From: Actinacidiphila cocklensis
Lineage (GTDB): Bacteria; Actinomycetota; Actinomycetes; Streptomycetales; Streptomycetaceae
Direction of reading: 5' to 3'
NCBI RefSeq assembly: GCF_907177275.1
Contig: NZ_CAJSLV010000064.1
Span: forward strand, 1-64,000
DNA: 64,000 nucleotides
Each line of letters starts with the position of its first letter. Position 1 is the first letter of the stretch. Below the pieces are notes generated by a model that worked only from the letters and a program-made list of their open reading frames with translations, was not told the DNA's origin and made no database searches. This document shows positions 26,158 to 33,578 of the stretch, piece by piece. Both the position numbers and the translations under genes were made by a program.

Positions 26158-27317
26158 GCGTACTCCTCCTCGGTCTCGGCGAACGCCCAGTCGATCCAGG
26201 GCAGCAGCAGGGCGATGTCGGCGCTGTCCACGGTGGGGCCGCCCCAGATGCGCACCCCGGGCGGCGCCTCGCGGTGCCCGGCGATGTCGTATCCGGCGCC
26301 CTCGGCCTCCACCCGGGCGCACAGCCGGTCCACGAACCGGGTGCGTTCGGCCGGCGGCAGCGCGTCCAGCACCGGTGAGGTGAAGGTCAGGCAGATGCTG
26401 GTCGAGGAGACGGTCGCGGGGTCGGCGGCCAGGAAGCGGGCGTAGGGGCGGTCGGCCACCCACGCGGCGACCGTCTCCAGGTTGCGGCGCGAGCGGGCCA
26501 GCATCTCCGGGAGCCCGCCGGCCTGTTCGCACCAGTCGAGCGCGCCCAGTACGTCCTCGACGGCGAGCATGGAGGGCGAGTTGATGAAGAAGCCGTCGAA
26601 CACGTCGTCCAAAAGCCGCCCTTCACGGGCAATGCGGAAGACCTTCGGCAGCGGGCGCTCGGGGCGGTATTCGGCCAGCCGGTCGACGGCGGCCGGGGAC
26701 AGGGCGAGCATCCCGTGCGCTCCCTCGCCCCCGAGCGCCTTCTGCCAGGACCAGGTGACGACGTCGAGCCTGCTGAAGTCGACCTCCATCCCGAAGACGG
26801 CGGAGGTCGCGTCGCACAGGGTCAGCCCGGTGCGGTCGCGGGGAATCCACTCGGCGTCGGGGACGCGCACGCCCGACGTGGTGCCGTTCCAGGGGAAGAC
26901 GACGTCGTGCGCGAAGTCGACCCGGGTCAGGTCGGGCAGCTGCCCGTAGCCGGCGCGGTGGACGGTCACGTCCGGCAGCCGCAGCTGGTCGGCGACGTCG
27001 GCCAGCCAGGTGTAGCCGAAGTTCTCCCAGCAGCAGACCTCCACCCCGGTGTGGCCGAGCAGGTTCCACATCGCGGTCTCGATCGCGCCGGTGTCGGAGC
27101 CGGGCACGACCGCGAGCCGGTAGCCGGGCGGCAGCCCCAGCACGCGCGCGGACCGCTCGATCACCTCCCGCAGCCGTGCCCGCCCGTCGGGGTGGCGGTG
27201 GGACCGTCCGACGAAGGCGTCCTTGAGGTCGCCGGGGTCCCAACCGGGCCGTTTGGCGCACGGACCGGAGGAGAACCACGGCCGTTCCGGCTTGAGTCGG
27301 GGCTTGCGCGCGCGCAA
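26154..27317 (-). CDS. SerC-like phosphoserine aminotransferase family enzyme
   Basis: 387-aa class V PLP aminotransferase of the alpha-proteobacterial-type SerC branch: N-terminal RPWFSSGPCAKRPGW (12-26), GSDTGAIE (73-80), and the Schiff-base lysine K193 in TWSWQKALGGEGAHG. The start is a TTG at 27317 supported by GGAAAGG 8 nt upstream; no ATG or GTG is placed sensibly. SerC enzymes transaminate 3-phosphohydroxypyruvate or the related vitamin B6 intermediate. Here, inside a biosynthetic operon and coupled to a phosphatase, it may aminate a pathway-specific 2-oxo acid. It is not needed as a housekeeping serC, which should lie elsewhere. Confidence 0.88.
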   Translation of the reverse strand: MRARKPRLKPERPWFSSGPCAKRPGWDPGDLKDAFVGRSHRHPDGRARLREVIERSARVLGLPPGYRLAVVPGSDTGAIETAMWNLLGHTGVEVCCWENFGYTWLADVADQLRLPDVTVHRAGYGQLPDLTRVDFAHDVVFPWNGTTSGVRVPDAEWIPRDRTGLTLCDATSAVFGMEVDFSRLDVVTWSWQKALGGEGAHGMLALSPAAVDRLAEYRPERPLPKVFRIAREGRLLDDVFDGFFINSPSMLAVEDVLGALDWCEQAGGLPEMLARSRRNLETVAAWVADRPYARFLAADPATVSSTSICLTFTSPVLDALPPAERTRFVDRLCARVEAEGAGYDIAGHREAPPGVRIWGGPTVDSADIALLLPWIDWAFAETEEEYA

Positions 27318-27376
27318 TGGTCGCCTTTCCGTTCGTGCGGTGCCGCGCTCCGGCGGCCTGCGTGCGGTGCCGTGCT

Positions 27377-28444
27377 TCAGCGGCTGAGGCTGACGTAGTG
27401 CCGGCGCCTGCCGGTGTAGGACATCCGGCCGTGCTGGACGACCCGGTTGTCCAGCACCAGCAGGTCGCCGGGGCGCATCCGCACCGCCCGGGTGCTGCGC
27501 CACAGCACGCCCCGCAGGAAGGAGATCTCGTCGTCCTCGATGGGGCCGCCGTCGCCGTAGGTGGTGGTCGCCGGGTAGTGGTGCGCGGGCAGGTCGGCGG
27601 GGAAGTCCGGGTGGGACCGCCAGTAGGAGCAGTGCAGTTCGGTCACCTGGTTGAACCACAGCTCCTGGCCGGTGTCGGGGTGCGCGGCGAACGCGTCCTG
27701 CCGGTAGTGGTAGCGCAGGACGTCGTCGCCGCCGTCGCCGCCCCACTCGTAGTCGTAGCCGGAGGCCCCGAGGTGGTCGGCGACCTCGTGCGGGTCGGTC
27801 GTGCCGAAGGTGTCGGCCCAGCCGGTGGCGCCGGGTCCCGACTCCTTGGCCAGGGTGCGGTGGTAGCGCACCCCGCGGGTCCTGAAGACCTCCTGGATGT
27901 CCGGCGGGATGGCCGCGACGGTCTGGCGGATGTCGTTGACGGGGACCTCGCCGCCCGCGGCCGCCGCGGTCTCGCAGAAGAAGAACACCCGGCGCGGCGA
28001 GTCGGGCAGGTAGGCCATCTCGTTGTGCGGCGAGAGGGTGATCCTGGGGTCCTCCTCGCTCGCCTTGAGCGCGACCCCGGAGTCGTTCCTGCGGACGGCG
28101 ATCCCGCCGCGGTAGCCGAGCGGCTCGTATCCCAGGCCGGTGACCAGCTTCTCGAAGCCGGTCCTGTCGGCCAGCGGCAGGCCGCGGACCAGCACCCCGC
28201 CGGCGGCGGGCAGTTCCTCGTCCACGACGTCGCGGACCGCGCCCGCCAGCAGCGCGTCGGCCGGGTCGGCGGCGACCGGGCCTGCGGCCTCGCGCACCGG
28301 GATCATGCCGCCGGCGTCGGGTATCCGCTCGGGGAAGCTGAGGTGGGCGGAGCCGGCCAGGAAGGGGCGGTTCCTGACCGGGATCGTGAAGGGGGCGCCG
28401 CCTTCCGCGCGGCGGAAGCGCGGTGCGCCGGACAGGACGGTCAC
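27377..28444 (-). CDS. Fe(II)/2-oxoglutarate dioxygenase, clavaminate-synthase-like (TauD family)
   Basis: 355-aa non-haem iron oxygenase. The facial triad appears as H140-x-E142 (SPHNEMAYLP) and H338 (VVQHGRMSY), with the 2-oxoglutarate Arg in the following TGRRRHY; HxE in place of HxD is characteristic of the clavaminate-synthase group. The GTG start at 28444 overlaps the TGA of the methyltransferase gene (GTGA) and has GGAGG 6 nt upstream, placed within the last codons of that gene. In the proposed pathway it hydroxylates the C2 position of a gonyol-type thioester or acid to give the diol that the KARI homologue needs; this assignment is inference. Confidence 0.88.
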   Translation of the reverse strand: MTVLSGAPRFRRAEGGAPFTIPVRNRPFLAGSAHLSFPERIPDAGGMIPVREAAGPVAADPADALLAGAVRDVVDEELPAAGGVLVRGLPLADRTGFEKLVTGLGYEPLGYRGGIAVRRNDSGVALKASEEDPRITLSPHNEMAYLPDSPRRVFFFCETAAAAGGEVPVNDIRQTVAAIPPDIQEVFRTRGVRYHRTLAKESGPGATGWADTFGTTDPHEVADHLGASGYDYEWGGDGGDDVLRYHYRQDAFAAHPDTGQELWFNQVTELHCSYWRSHPDFPADLPAHHYPATTTYGDGGPIEDDEISFLRGVLWRSTRAVRMRPGDLLVLDNRVVQHGRMSYTGRRRHYVSLSR

Positions 28445-29370
28445 AGTAAGCCTCCGGTCGCCTGGGGGTGGCCGCGCAGCACGCAGATCTCGTGGTAGAC
28501 CGGCGCCGCCGGGTCGGTGTCGAGCAGCGCCCTGGCCTGCCGGGCCGACAGCTGCGTGCGGCCCTCGGGGTCGGCGTAGAACTCGCAGCGGACGTCCTGC
28601 TCGTAGCCGGTGCCGCGCATCGCGGTCTCCAGGGCGACGAAGAAGGAGATGTCGGTGCCCGCGTGCTGCCGCACGATGCGCGAGGCGAGTTCCTCGGTGC
28701 GGTAGCCGTAGGAGCGCAAGACCTGCACCAGGGTGGCCTTGCCGATCCGGCAGCCGAGGTTGAGCACCACCTCGGCCTGCGGTGCGACGGTCTTGAGCCG
28801 GGTGAGCAGCGCCTCGATCAGGCCCATGCCGATCGAGTTGAAGGGGCGGTCGTTGAAGGCGGTCCACGGGTAGTAGTGGGCGACGTGGTCGTCACCGGGG
28901 TCGCCGGGGTGGGCGGCGGTCTTCAGCTGGGCGGTGCGGAAGCGCGCGTAGAGCGGGTCGAACGGGTCGGGCACCTGGGGCAGGCAGGCCACGACGACGT
29001 CCGCGGCGGCCGCCTCGGTGACGGCCTCGTGGACGTCGAGCAGGCTCACCGGGCCGTGCACCGGCCGGAAGCGGTCGGCGAGTTCGGGTGCGGTCCTGCT
29101 GAGCAGGGCGCGGGCCAGCTCGGGCAGCCTGCGGTCCAGGTCGCTGCCGGCCACCCGGGAGGCGGCGCAGTCGCGGAGCATGAACAGCACGTTGGCGCCG
29201 CTGCCGACGCCGACCTCGTAGACCCGGCGGCCGCGGAGCCCGGCGCGTTCCAGGCCGGCCTGGAAGGTCTGCGTCCACGGGTCGGTGGGGTCGAAGGCGT
29301 AACTCGGCACCGGCTCGTCGGTGTCGACGTCCAGGGGTGCTCTCACGGGTCTGTCGTTGACCAGATGCAT
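28441..29370 (-). CDS. Methionine S-methyltransferase homologue (MmtN/plant-MMT-like)
   Basis: 309-aa class I SAM methyltransferase. The SAM motif is YEVGVGSGAN (51-60) with acidic loop GSDLDRR. The second half resembles the N-terminal domain of plant methionine S-methyltransferase as I remember it: ACLPQVPDPFDP (plant CIPQILNPNP), GMGLIEALL, VLNLGCRIGKA (plant NMGGRPGQA) and QHAGTDISFFVALE (plant QAADTDISALVEIE). It should make S-methyl-L-methionine, the first step to DMSP. ATG 29370 has GGAGG 10 nt upstream. Codon 308 is TTA (28447-28449), in the overlap with the dioxygenase's ribosome site, a possible bldA checkpoint. The bur pathway uses a SET-domain enzyme instead, so this is a different solution. 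Confidence 0.8.
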   Translation of the reverse strand: MHLVNDRPVRAPLDVDTDEPVPSYAFDPTDPWTQTFQAGLERAGLRGRRVYEVGVGSGANVLFMLRDCAASRVAGSDLDRRLPELARALLSRTAPELADRFRPVHGPVSLLDVHEAVTEAAAADVVVACLPQVPDPFDPLYARFRTAQLKTAAHPGDPGDDHVAHYYPWTAFNDRPFNSIGMGLIEALLTRLKTVAPQAEVVLNLGCRIGKATLVQVLRSYGYRTEELASRIVRQHAGTDISFFVALETAMRGTGYEQDVRCEFYADPEGRTQLSARQARALLDTDPAAPVYHEICVLRGHPQATGGLL

Positions 29371-29396
29371 GTCCGGGGTTCCTCCGTGTGGGCGTG

Positions 29397-29499
29397 GGGT
29401 GTCCGCGGTGGGCGGGGTGGGACGGGGACGGCGGTGTCCCGGGCGCGGGGTGTCCGCGGTGGGCGGGGTGGGACGGGGGACGGCGGTGTCCCGGGCGCG
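29397..29499. repeat. Two tandem 51/52-bp G-rich repeats
   Basis: GGGTGTCCGCGGTGGGCGGG and the rest of a 51-bp unit (29397-29447) are repeated directly at 29448-29499 with one inserted G. The array fills the gap between the decarboxylase stop and the methyltransferase leader inside the operon. On the transcribed strand it is C-rich. Confidence 0.85.
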
Positions 29500-29512
29500 G
29501 TGCGGGCGGGTG

Positions 29513-30976
29513 CTACGGCTGGGTCGGCGGCTGCTCGTCGATGAGCAGCACCTCTCCCGCGCCGCCGCGCAGGCAGTGGTCGGAGCGCATCGAGGCCGCG
29601 TAGCCGCCGGAGTTGATGAGGGCGACGCGGTCGCCCTCGCGCAGCGGCGTCATGCGGTGGTCCACCGCCCACTGGTCCAGGGCCTCGTTGATGTTGCCGA
29701 CGACCGTGTAGGTCTCGGTGCCCTCCTCCCAGCGCGGGGCGACCGCGACGGGCTCGCAGGGCATCCCGTAGAAGGCGGGCTCCACGGCGAGGTTGAAGCC
29801 CGCGTCGAGGCCGGCGAAGAGCACCTCCCTGCGCCGCTCGACGTAGGTGGCGGTGGTGAGCAGCAGGCCGGCGTCCTTGACCAGGTAGTCGCCCGGCTCC
29901 ACCGCCACGGTCAGGCCCCGGCCGGCGAAGCGGCGGGCGACGGCGGCTGCCCAGCGGTCCAGGTCGAGTGGCGCGTCCGCGGGGGTGTGCGGGACCCCGA
30001 GGCCGCCGCCGATGTTGACCTCGGCGAGGTCGGGCAGCTCCGCGGTGAAGGCGTCGGCGGCGTCCAGCGCCGCCTCCAGCTGGTCGAGCTGGCCGTCGAG
30101 GTAGCCGCAGCCGGCGTGCAGGTGCAGGCGGACGACCCGCAGGCCCCACCGTTCGGCGACCGCCTTGGCCTCCGCGAGGTGCTCGCGGTAGATGCCGAAC
30201 TTGGTGGTGGCGGCGCCGCTGTAGCTCAGCCGCTCGTCGCCCTGGTAGCCGACGCCGACCGCCGGGTTGATCCGCAGGCCGACGTCGCGGCCGGGACAGC
30301 TGCGGCCGAAGCGGTCCAGGGCGGAGACCGAGTCGAAGTTGACCCGCAGGCCCGTGAAGCGGGACAGCACCTCGATGTCCTGGCGGGACAGCGAGGTGCC
30401 GGTGAAGGAGATCGCCTCGGGCGGGAAGCCGCAGCCCAGCGCGTGCGTCAACTCGCCGGTGGAGCAGACGTCGACGCCGCACAGCCGGGAGGTGCGCAGG
30501 TAGGACAGCAGCGCGGGCGACCTGTTGGCCTTGATGGCGAAGTAGATCCGGTGGTCGAGGCCCGCGGCGGCCATCGCCCCGGAGAGCCGCTCGATGTTCT
30601 CCCGCACCCTGCCCGCCCTGCACACGTAGGCGGGGGTGCCGACCTGGCTGGCCAGCTGGTCCATGTCGACGCCGCCCAGGTGCAGCCGGCCGCGGTCGTA
30701 GCGCAGGTCGCCGCGCTTCCACCAGGGGTCCTCCGGCGGGTGCTGCGGCCGCTGGGCCTGCGCGGCGGGGGCGTCGTCCTGCGCGCCGACGTAGCGGACG
30801 CGCGCGGCCACGTCGCCGAGCGCGCGCGAGACCTCATCGCGCCGGCACTGCTCGCCCAGCATGACGTGCAGCGGGGCGTCGGCGGTCGCGCCGGAGCTGG
30901 CGGCCTGTTTGACCCGTAACACCGTCAGGGCCGTCGTCAGTCCACGGCAGTCCAGGACGTCCTGGAGTGCTTCCAT
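29513..30976 (-). CDS. Fold-III PLP decarboxylase (LysA/ODC-like) with TusA-like N-terminus
   Basis: 487-aa protein. Residues about 90-487 form the alanine-racemase-fold decarboxylase: PLP lysine K149 in YFAIKANRSP, HLHAGCGYLDG, EPGDYLVKDAG and GYAASM near the end. The usual active-site CESxD block reads VVGNINEALD, so the Cys is Asn by my alignment. Residues 1-65 (LDCRGLTTALTVLRVKQA, then LHVMLG) resemble a TusA sulfur-carrier domain without its CPxP cysteine. In the pathway it would decarboxylate S-methylmethionine to DMSP-amine. ATG 30976 has GGGAGG 7 nt upstream. L20 is a TTA codon (30917-30919). Confidence 0.85.
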   Translation of the reverse strand: MEALQDVLDCRGLTTALTVLRVKQAASSGATADAPLHVMLGEQCRRDEVSRALGDVAARVRYVGAQDDAPAAQAQRPQHPPEDPWWKRGDLRYDRGRLHLGGVDMDQLASQVGTPAYVCRAGRVRENIERLSGAMAAAGLDHRIYFAIKANRSPALLSYLRTSRLCGVDVCSTGELTHALGCGFPPEAISFTGTSLSRQDIEVLSRFTGLRVNFDSVSALDRFGRSCPGRDVGLRINPAVGVGYQGDERLSYSGAATTKFGIYREHLAEAKAVAERWGLRVVRLHLHAGCGYLDGQLDQLEAALDAADAFTAELPDLAEVNIGGGLGVPHTPADAPLDLDRWAAAVARRFAGRGLTVAVEPGDYLVKDAGLLLTTATYVERRREVLFAGLDAGFNLAVEPAFYGMPCEPVAVAPRWEEGTETYTVVGNINEALDQWAVDHRMTPLREGDRVALINSGGYAASMRSDHCLRGGAGEVLLIDEQPPTQP

Positions 30977-31010
30977 GCGTCACCTCCCACGGTGAATTCG
31001 GTGCGCGGCG

Positions 31011-32441
31011 CTAGCCCGCGGCGACGGTCCCGGCCCTCAGGTCCGCTTCGGCCCGGGCGAGGGCGCCGGCCATGATGCCGGCGATCCGGTCGATGCCGGC
31101 CCGGTCGACGACCAGCGGCGGCGACATGATGCAGAGGTTCTCGTAGGGCCGCACCAGCAGCCCGCCCGCCTCGCAGTACGCGTCGACCCGCTGGGCGAGC
31201 GCCATGTTGCGCGGCGTCGGCCCGGACTCGCCGGGGACGCGGCACTCGACGCACGCCATCAGGTGGTCGCCGCGCACCGCGTGGACGATCGGCGAACCGC
31301 GCAGCTCGCGCAGCCGGTCGATGAAGTACGGCCCGACGTCGCGGACATGGCCGCAGATGTCCTCGCGGCGCATCAGCTCGATGTTGGCCAGAGCCGCAGC
31401 GCAGGCCACCGGATGCCCCGAGTAGGTGAAGCCGTTGGAGAACACCGGCTTGCCGGGGTCGGCGGTCCCGGCCAGCGCGTCGGCGATGCGGTCGGAGATC
31501 AGGACGGCGCCCAGCGGCTGGTAGCCGGAGGTCAGGCCCTTGGCGGTGGTGATCATGTCCGGCACGATGCCGAACCGGTCCTGGGAGGCGAAGAAGTGGC
31601 CGAGCCGCCCGAAGCCGGTGACCACCTCGTCGCTGACGTAGAGGATGTCGTGCCGCCGGCACAGCTCGCGGGTGGCCCGGTGGTAGCCGGGCGGCGGGAC
31701 GAGCACCCCGCCGGAGGCCAGGACGGGTTCCGCGACGAAGCACGCGATGTTCTCCGGGCCGATCCGGGCGATCGCCGCCTCCATCCCGTCGAGCAGCCCG
31801 GTGAGGCGGTCGTCGGCGGACAGCGGGGAGTTGTCCGGGTCGTGACCGGGGCTCTCCAGGTGGTGCACCCACCGGTCCTCGTAGTGGAAGCGGACCCGGT
31901 CGGCCTCCTTGCCGGACAGCGAGGCGGCCAGGTAGGTGCTGCCGTGGTAGGCGTCGACCCGGGACAGCACGTGGTGCTTCTCGGGCCGGCCCATGGCCGC
32001 GTGGTAGAGGTGGGCGATGCGGACCGCGGAGTCCACGGCGGTGGACCCGCCGGTGGTGAAGTGCACCCGGTTCAGGTCGCCCGGCGCCAACGCGGCCAGC
32101 TGCGCGGCCAGTTCGATGGCCGGCTCGTTGGCGACGTCGCCGAACGGCGTGAAGTACGGCATCCTGCGCGCCTGGGCGGCCATCGCCTCGACGAGTTCCT
32201 CGCGCCCGTAGCCGACGGTCACGCACCACATGCCGCCGATCGCGTCGATGTAGCGCCGCCCCCGGCTGTCGACCACCTCCACGCCCTGGGCGCCGGTGAT
32301 GACCAGCGCGTCCTGCTTGCCCAGGGTGCTCAGGTCCGCCCAGGGGTGCAGGGCGTGGCGGGCGTCCTTCGCCAGGAGCGGCCCGTGCGCGGGTGCCGCG
32401 CCCGCCTGCCCGGCGGGTGCGCTGTTCTGCTGTGCGGTCAC
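31011..32441 (-). CDS. Class III aminotransferase (omega-amino acid/amine transaminase type)
   Basis: 476-aa PLP enzyme of the AdoMet-8-amino-7-oxononanoate/omega-transaminase group: GGSTAVDSAVRIA (131-143), YHGSTY, DEVVTGFGR with the pyridine-N Asp D271, and Schiff-base lysine K301 in TTAKGLTSGYQP. The GTG start has AAGGAG 7 nt upstream. Members remove terminal amino groups, so it fits deamination of 3-dimethylsulfoniopropylamine (the decarboxylase product) to the aldehyde. No aldehyde dehydrogenase that would complete DMSP is in the cluster. It lies 34 nt from the decarboxylase gene. Confidence 0.9.
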   Translation of the reverse strand: MTAQQNSAPAGQAGAAPAHGPLLAKDARHALHPWADLSTLGKQDALVITGAQGVEVVDSRGRRYIDAIGGMWCVTVGYGREELVEAMAAQARRMPYFTPFGDVANEPAIELAAQLAALAPGDLNRVHFTTGGSTAVDSAVRIAHLYHAAMGRPEKHHVLSRVDAYHGSTYLAASLSGKEADRVRFHYEDRWVHHLESPGHDPDNSPLSADDRLTGLLDGMEAAIARIGPENIACFVAEPVLASGGVLVPPPGYHRATRELCRRHDILYVSDEVVTGFGRLGHFFASQDRFGIVPDMITTAKGLTSGYQPLGAVLISDRIADALAGTADPGKPVFSNGFTYSGHPVACAAALANIELMRREDICGHVRDVGPYFIDRLRELRGSPIVHAVRGDHLMACVECRVPGESGPTPRNMALAQRVDAYCEAGGLLVRPYENLCIMSPPLVVDRAGIDRIAGIMAGALARAEADLRAGTVAAG

Positions 32442-32519
32442 TGCCGCTCCTTGTCGTGTCGGGTCGGCCCGCAGGCCCGTGCCGGGGCCGGCCGGGCGTC
32501 GCCCGGCCGGCCGGCGCGG

Positions 32520-33500
32520 TCAGGGGCGGCCGAGGATCGCCCGGTAGGCGTCGTGGGTCCTGGTCATGGCCGCGGCCTTGTACGCCGCCTCGTAGTCCGC
32601 GAGGCTCGGGTATCCGGCCTGTGCCTCGCGGCTCAGCTCCGCCACGAAGTCGCCGTTCCTGATCCCGGCGAGGATCTGCGCGCCCTTGTCCCGCACCTCG
32701 GGTCCCAGCAGGGTCCCCAGGTACTTCTGGACGCCGAAACGGCAGGTGGGCGAGCCCTGTTCCTCGATCACCTCGTAGAGCCCGGTGGTGGCCGCCTCGA
32801 CCATCATCTCGGCCATCTCCCCCGAAGCGTGCATGTCCAGCAGCGCCGGTACCGGGTCGCAGCCCGCCTCGACCAGCACCTCGAAGGCGGTGCGGAAGGC
32901 GTCCAGCAGCAGCGGGGTCAGGAACTGCTCCTGGAAGAGGTCGAGTTCGGTCTCCGTGGCGAGCGAGACCGGCAGCACCCCGTAGCGCGTGAAGCCAACC
33001 GCCTTGGCGAGGCCCAGGGTGCGGCGCAGCGCCCGCCCGGTGCGGTCCTCGACCACGTCGAGGAAGGCGAGCACCCCGGAACCCTCGGTGTAGCGCTGCC
33101 TGATCGGCTTGCCGAACATCTTCGGCGCCAGCAGCGCCACGTCGATGTCCTGGGGCAGCGCGATGCGCCGGTAGCGCAGCGAGAAGCCGTGCGCCAGCAC
33201 GAACAGGTCGCCGGCCCGCAGCCCTGGCGCGATCTGCGTGCCGTACACCTCCTGATGGGCCTCGTCCGGGATGAGCAGCAGCACCGTCGACGCGGCGGCG
33301 ACGGCCTCGGCGATCGGCCGGGTGTCGAAGCCGTCGGCGACGGCGGCCGCGCGGTAGTCGTCGTCGCGGTTGCCGACGACCACGGTCACCCCGCTGTCGC
33401 GCAGGTTCGCCGCGAAGGCCTTGCCCTGGATGCCGTAGCCGACGACGGCGACGACCTCGTCCTGGATGTCGTGCAGACTCGCGTCCTTCTCGAAGTACAC
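32520..33500 (-). CDS. Ketol-acid reductoisomerase homologue, BurG-like cyclopropanol-forming candidate
   Basis: 326-aa class I KARI relative. It has the NADP Rossmann motif GYGIQGKAFAANLRDSG (21-37), catalytic His104 in LAHGFSLRY, and metal residues D187 and E191 in ELDLFQEQF. The second pair of metal-binding glutamates found in IlvC (ECLHE) reads D222 and S226 here (LDMHAS), so the active site is remodelled. In malleicyprol biosynthesis a KARI homologue, BurG, converts a sulfonium diol to a cyclopropanol; the surrounding sulfonium-pathway genes suggest the same here. The GTG start has AGGGG 8 nt upstream. A branched-chain amino acid role is unlikely, since no ilvBH, ilvD or leu genes are near. 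Confidence 0.85.
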   Translation of the reverse strand: MYFEKDASLHDIQDEVVAVVGYGIQGKAFAANLRDSGVTVVVGNRDDDYRAAAVADGFDTRPIAEAVAAASTVLLLIPDEAHQEVYGTQIAPGLRAGDLFVLAHGFSLRYRRIALPQDIDVALLAPKMFGKPIRQRYTEGSGVLAFLDVVEDRTGRALRRTLGLAKAVGFTRYGVLPVSLATETELDLFQEQFLTPLLLDAFRTAFEVLVEAGCDPVPALLDMHASGEMAEMMVEAATTGLYEVIEEQGSPTCRFGVQKYLGTLLGPEVRDKGAQILAGIRNGDFVAELSREAQAGYPSLADYEAAYKAAAMTRTHDAYRAILGRP

Positions 33501-33578
33501 GCCTTACCCCTCTCGCGTCGGAGATGGTGCACGTGGCTCACGTCGGAGGTGCTGTGGTGCCGCCCGGCGGCCGGGCGC

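Noticed and set aside
32520..33500. Housekeeping ilvC
   Set aside because: It lies alone inside a secondary-metabolite operon, lacks two canonical metal carboxylates, and has no valine/isoleucine pathway neighbours.
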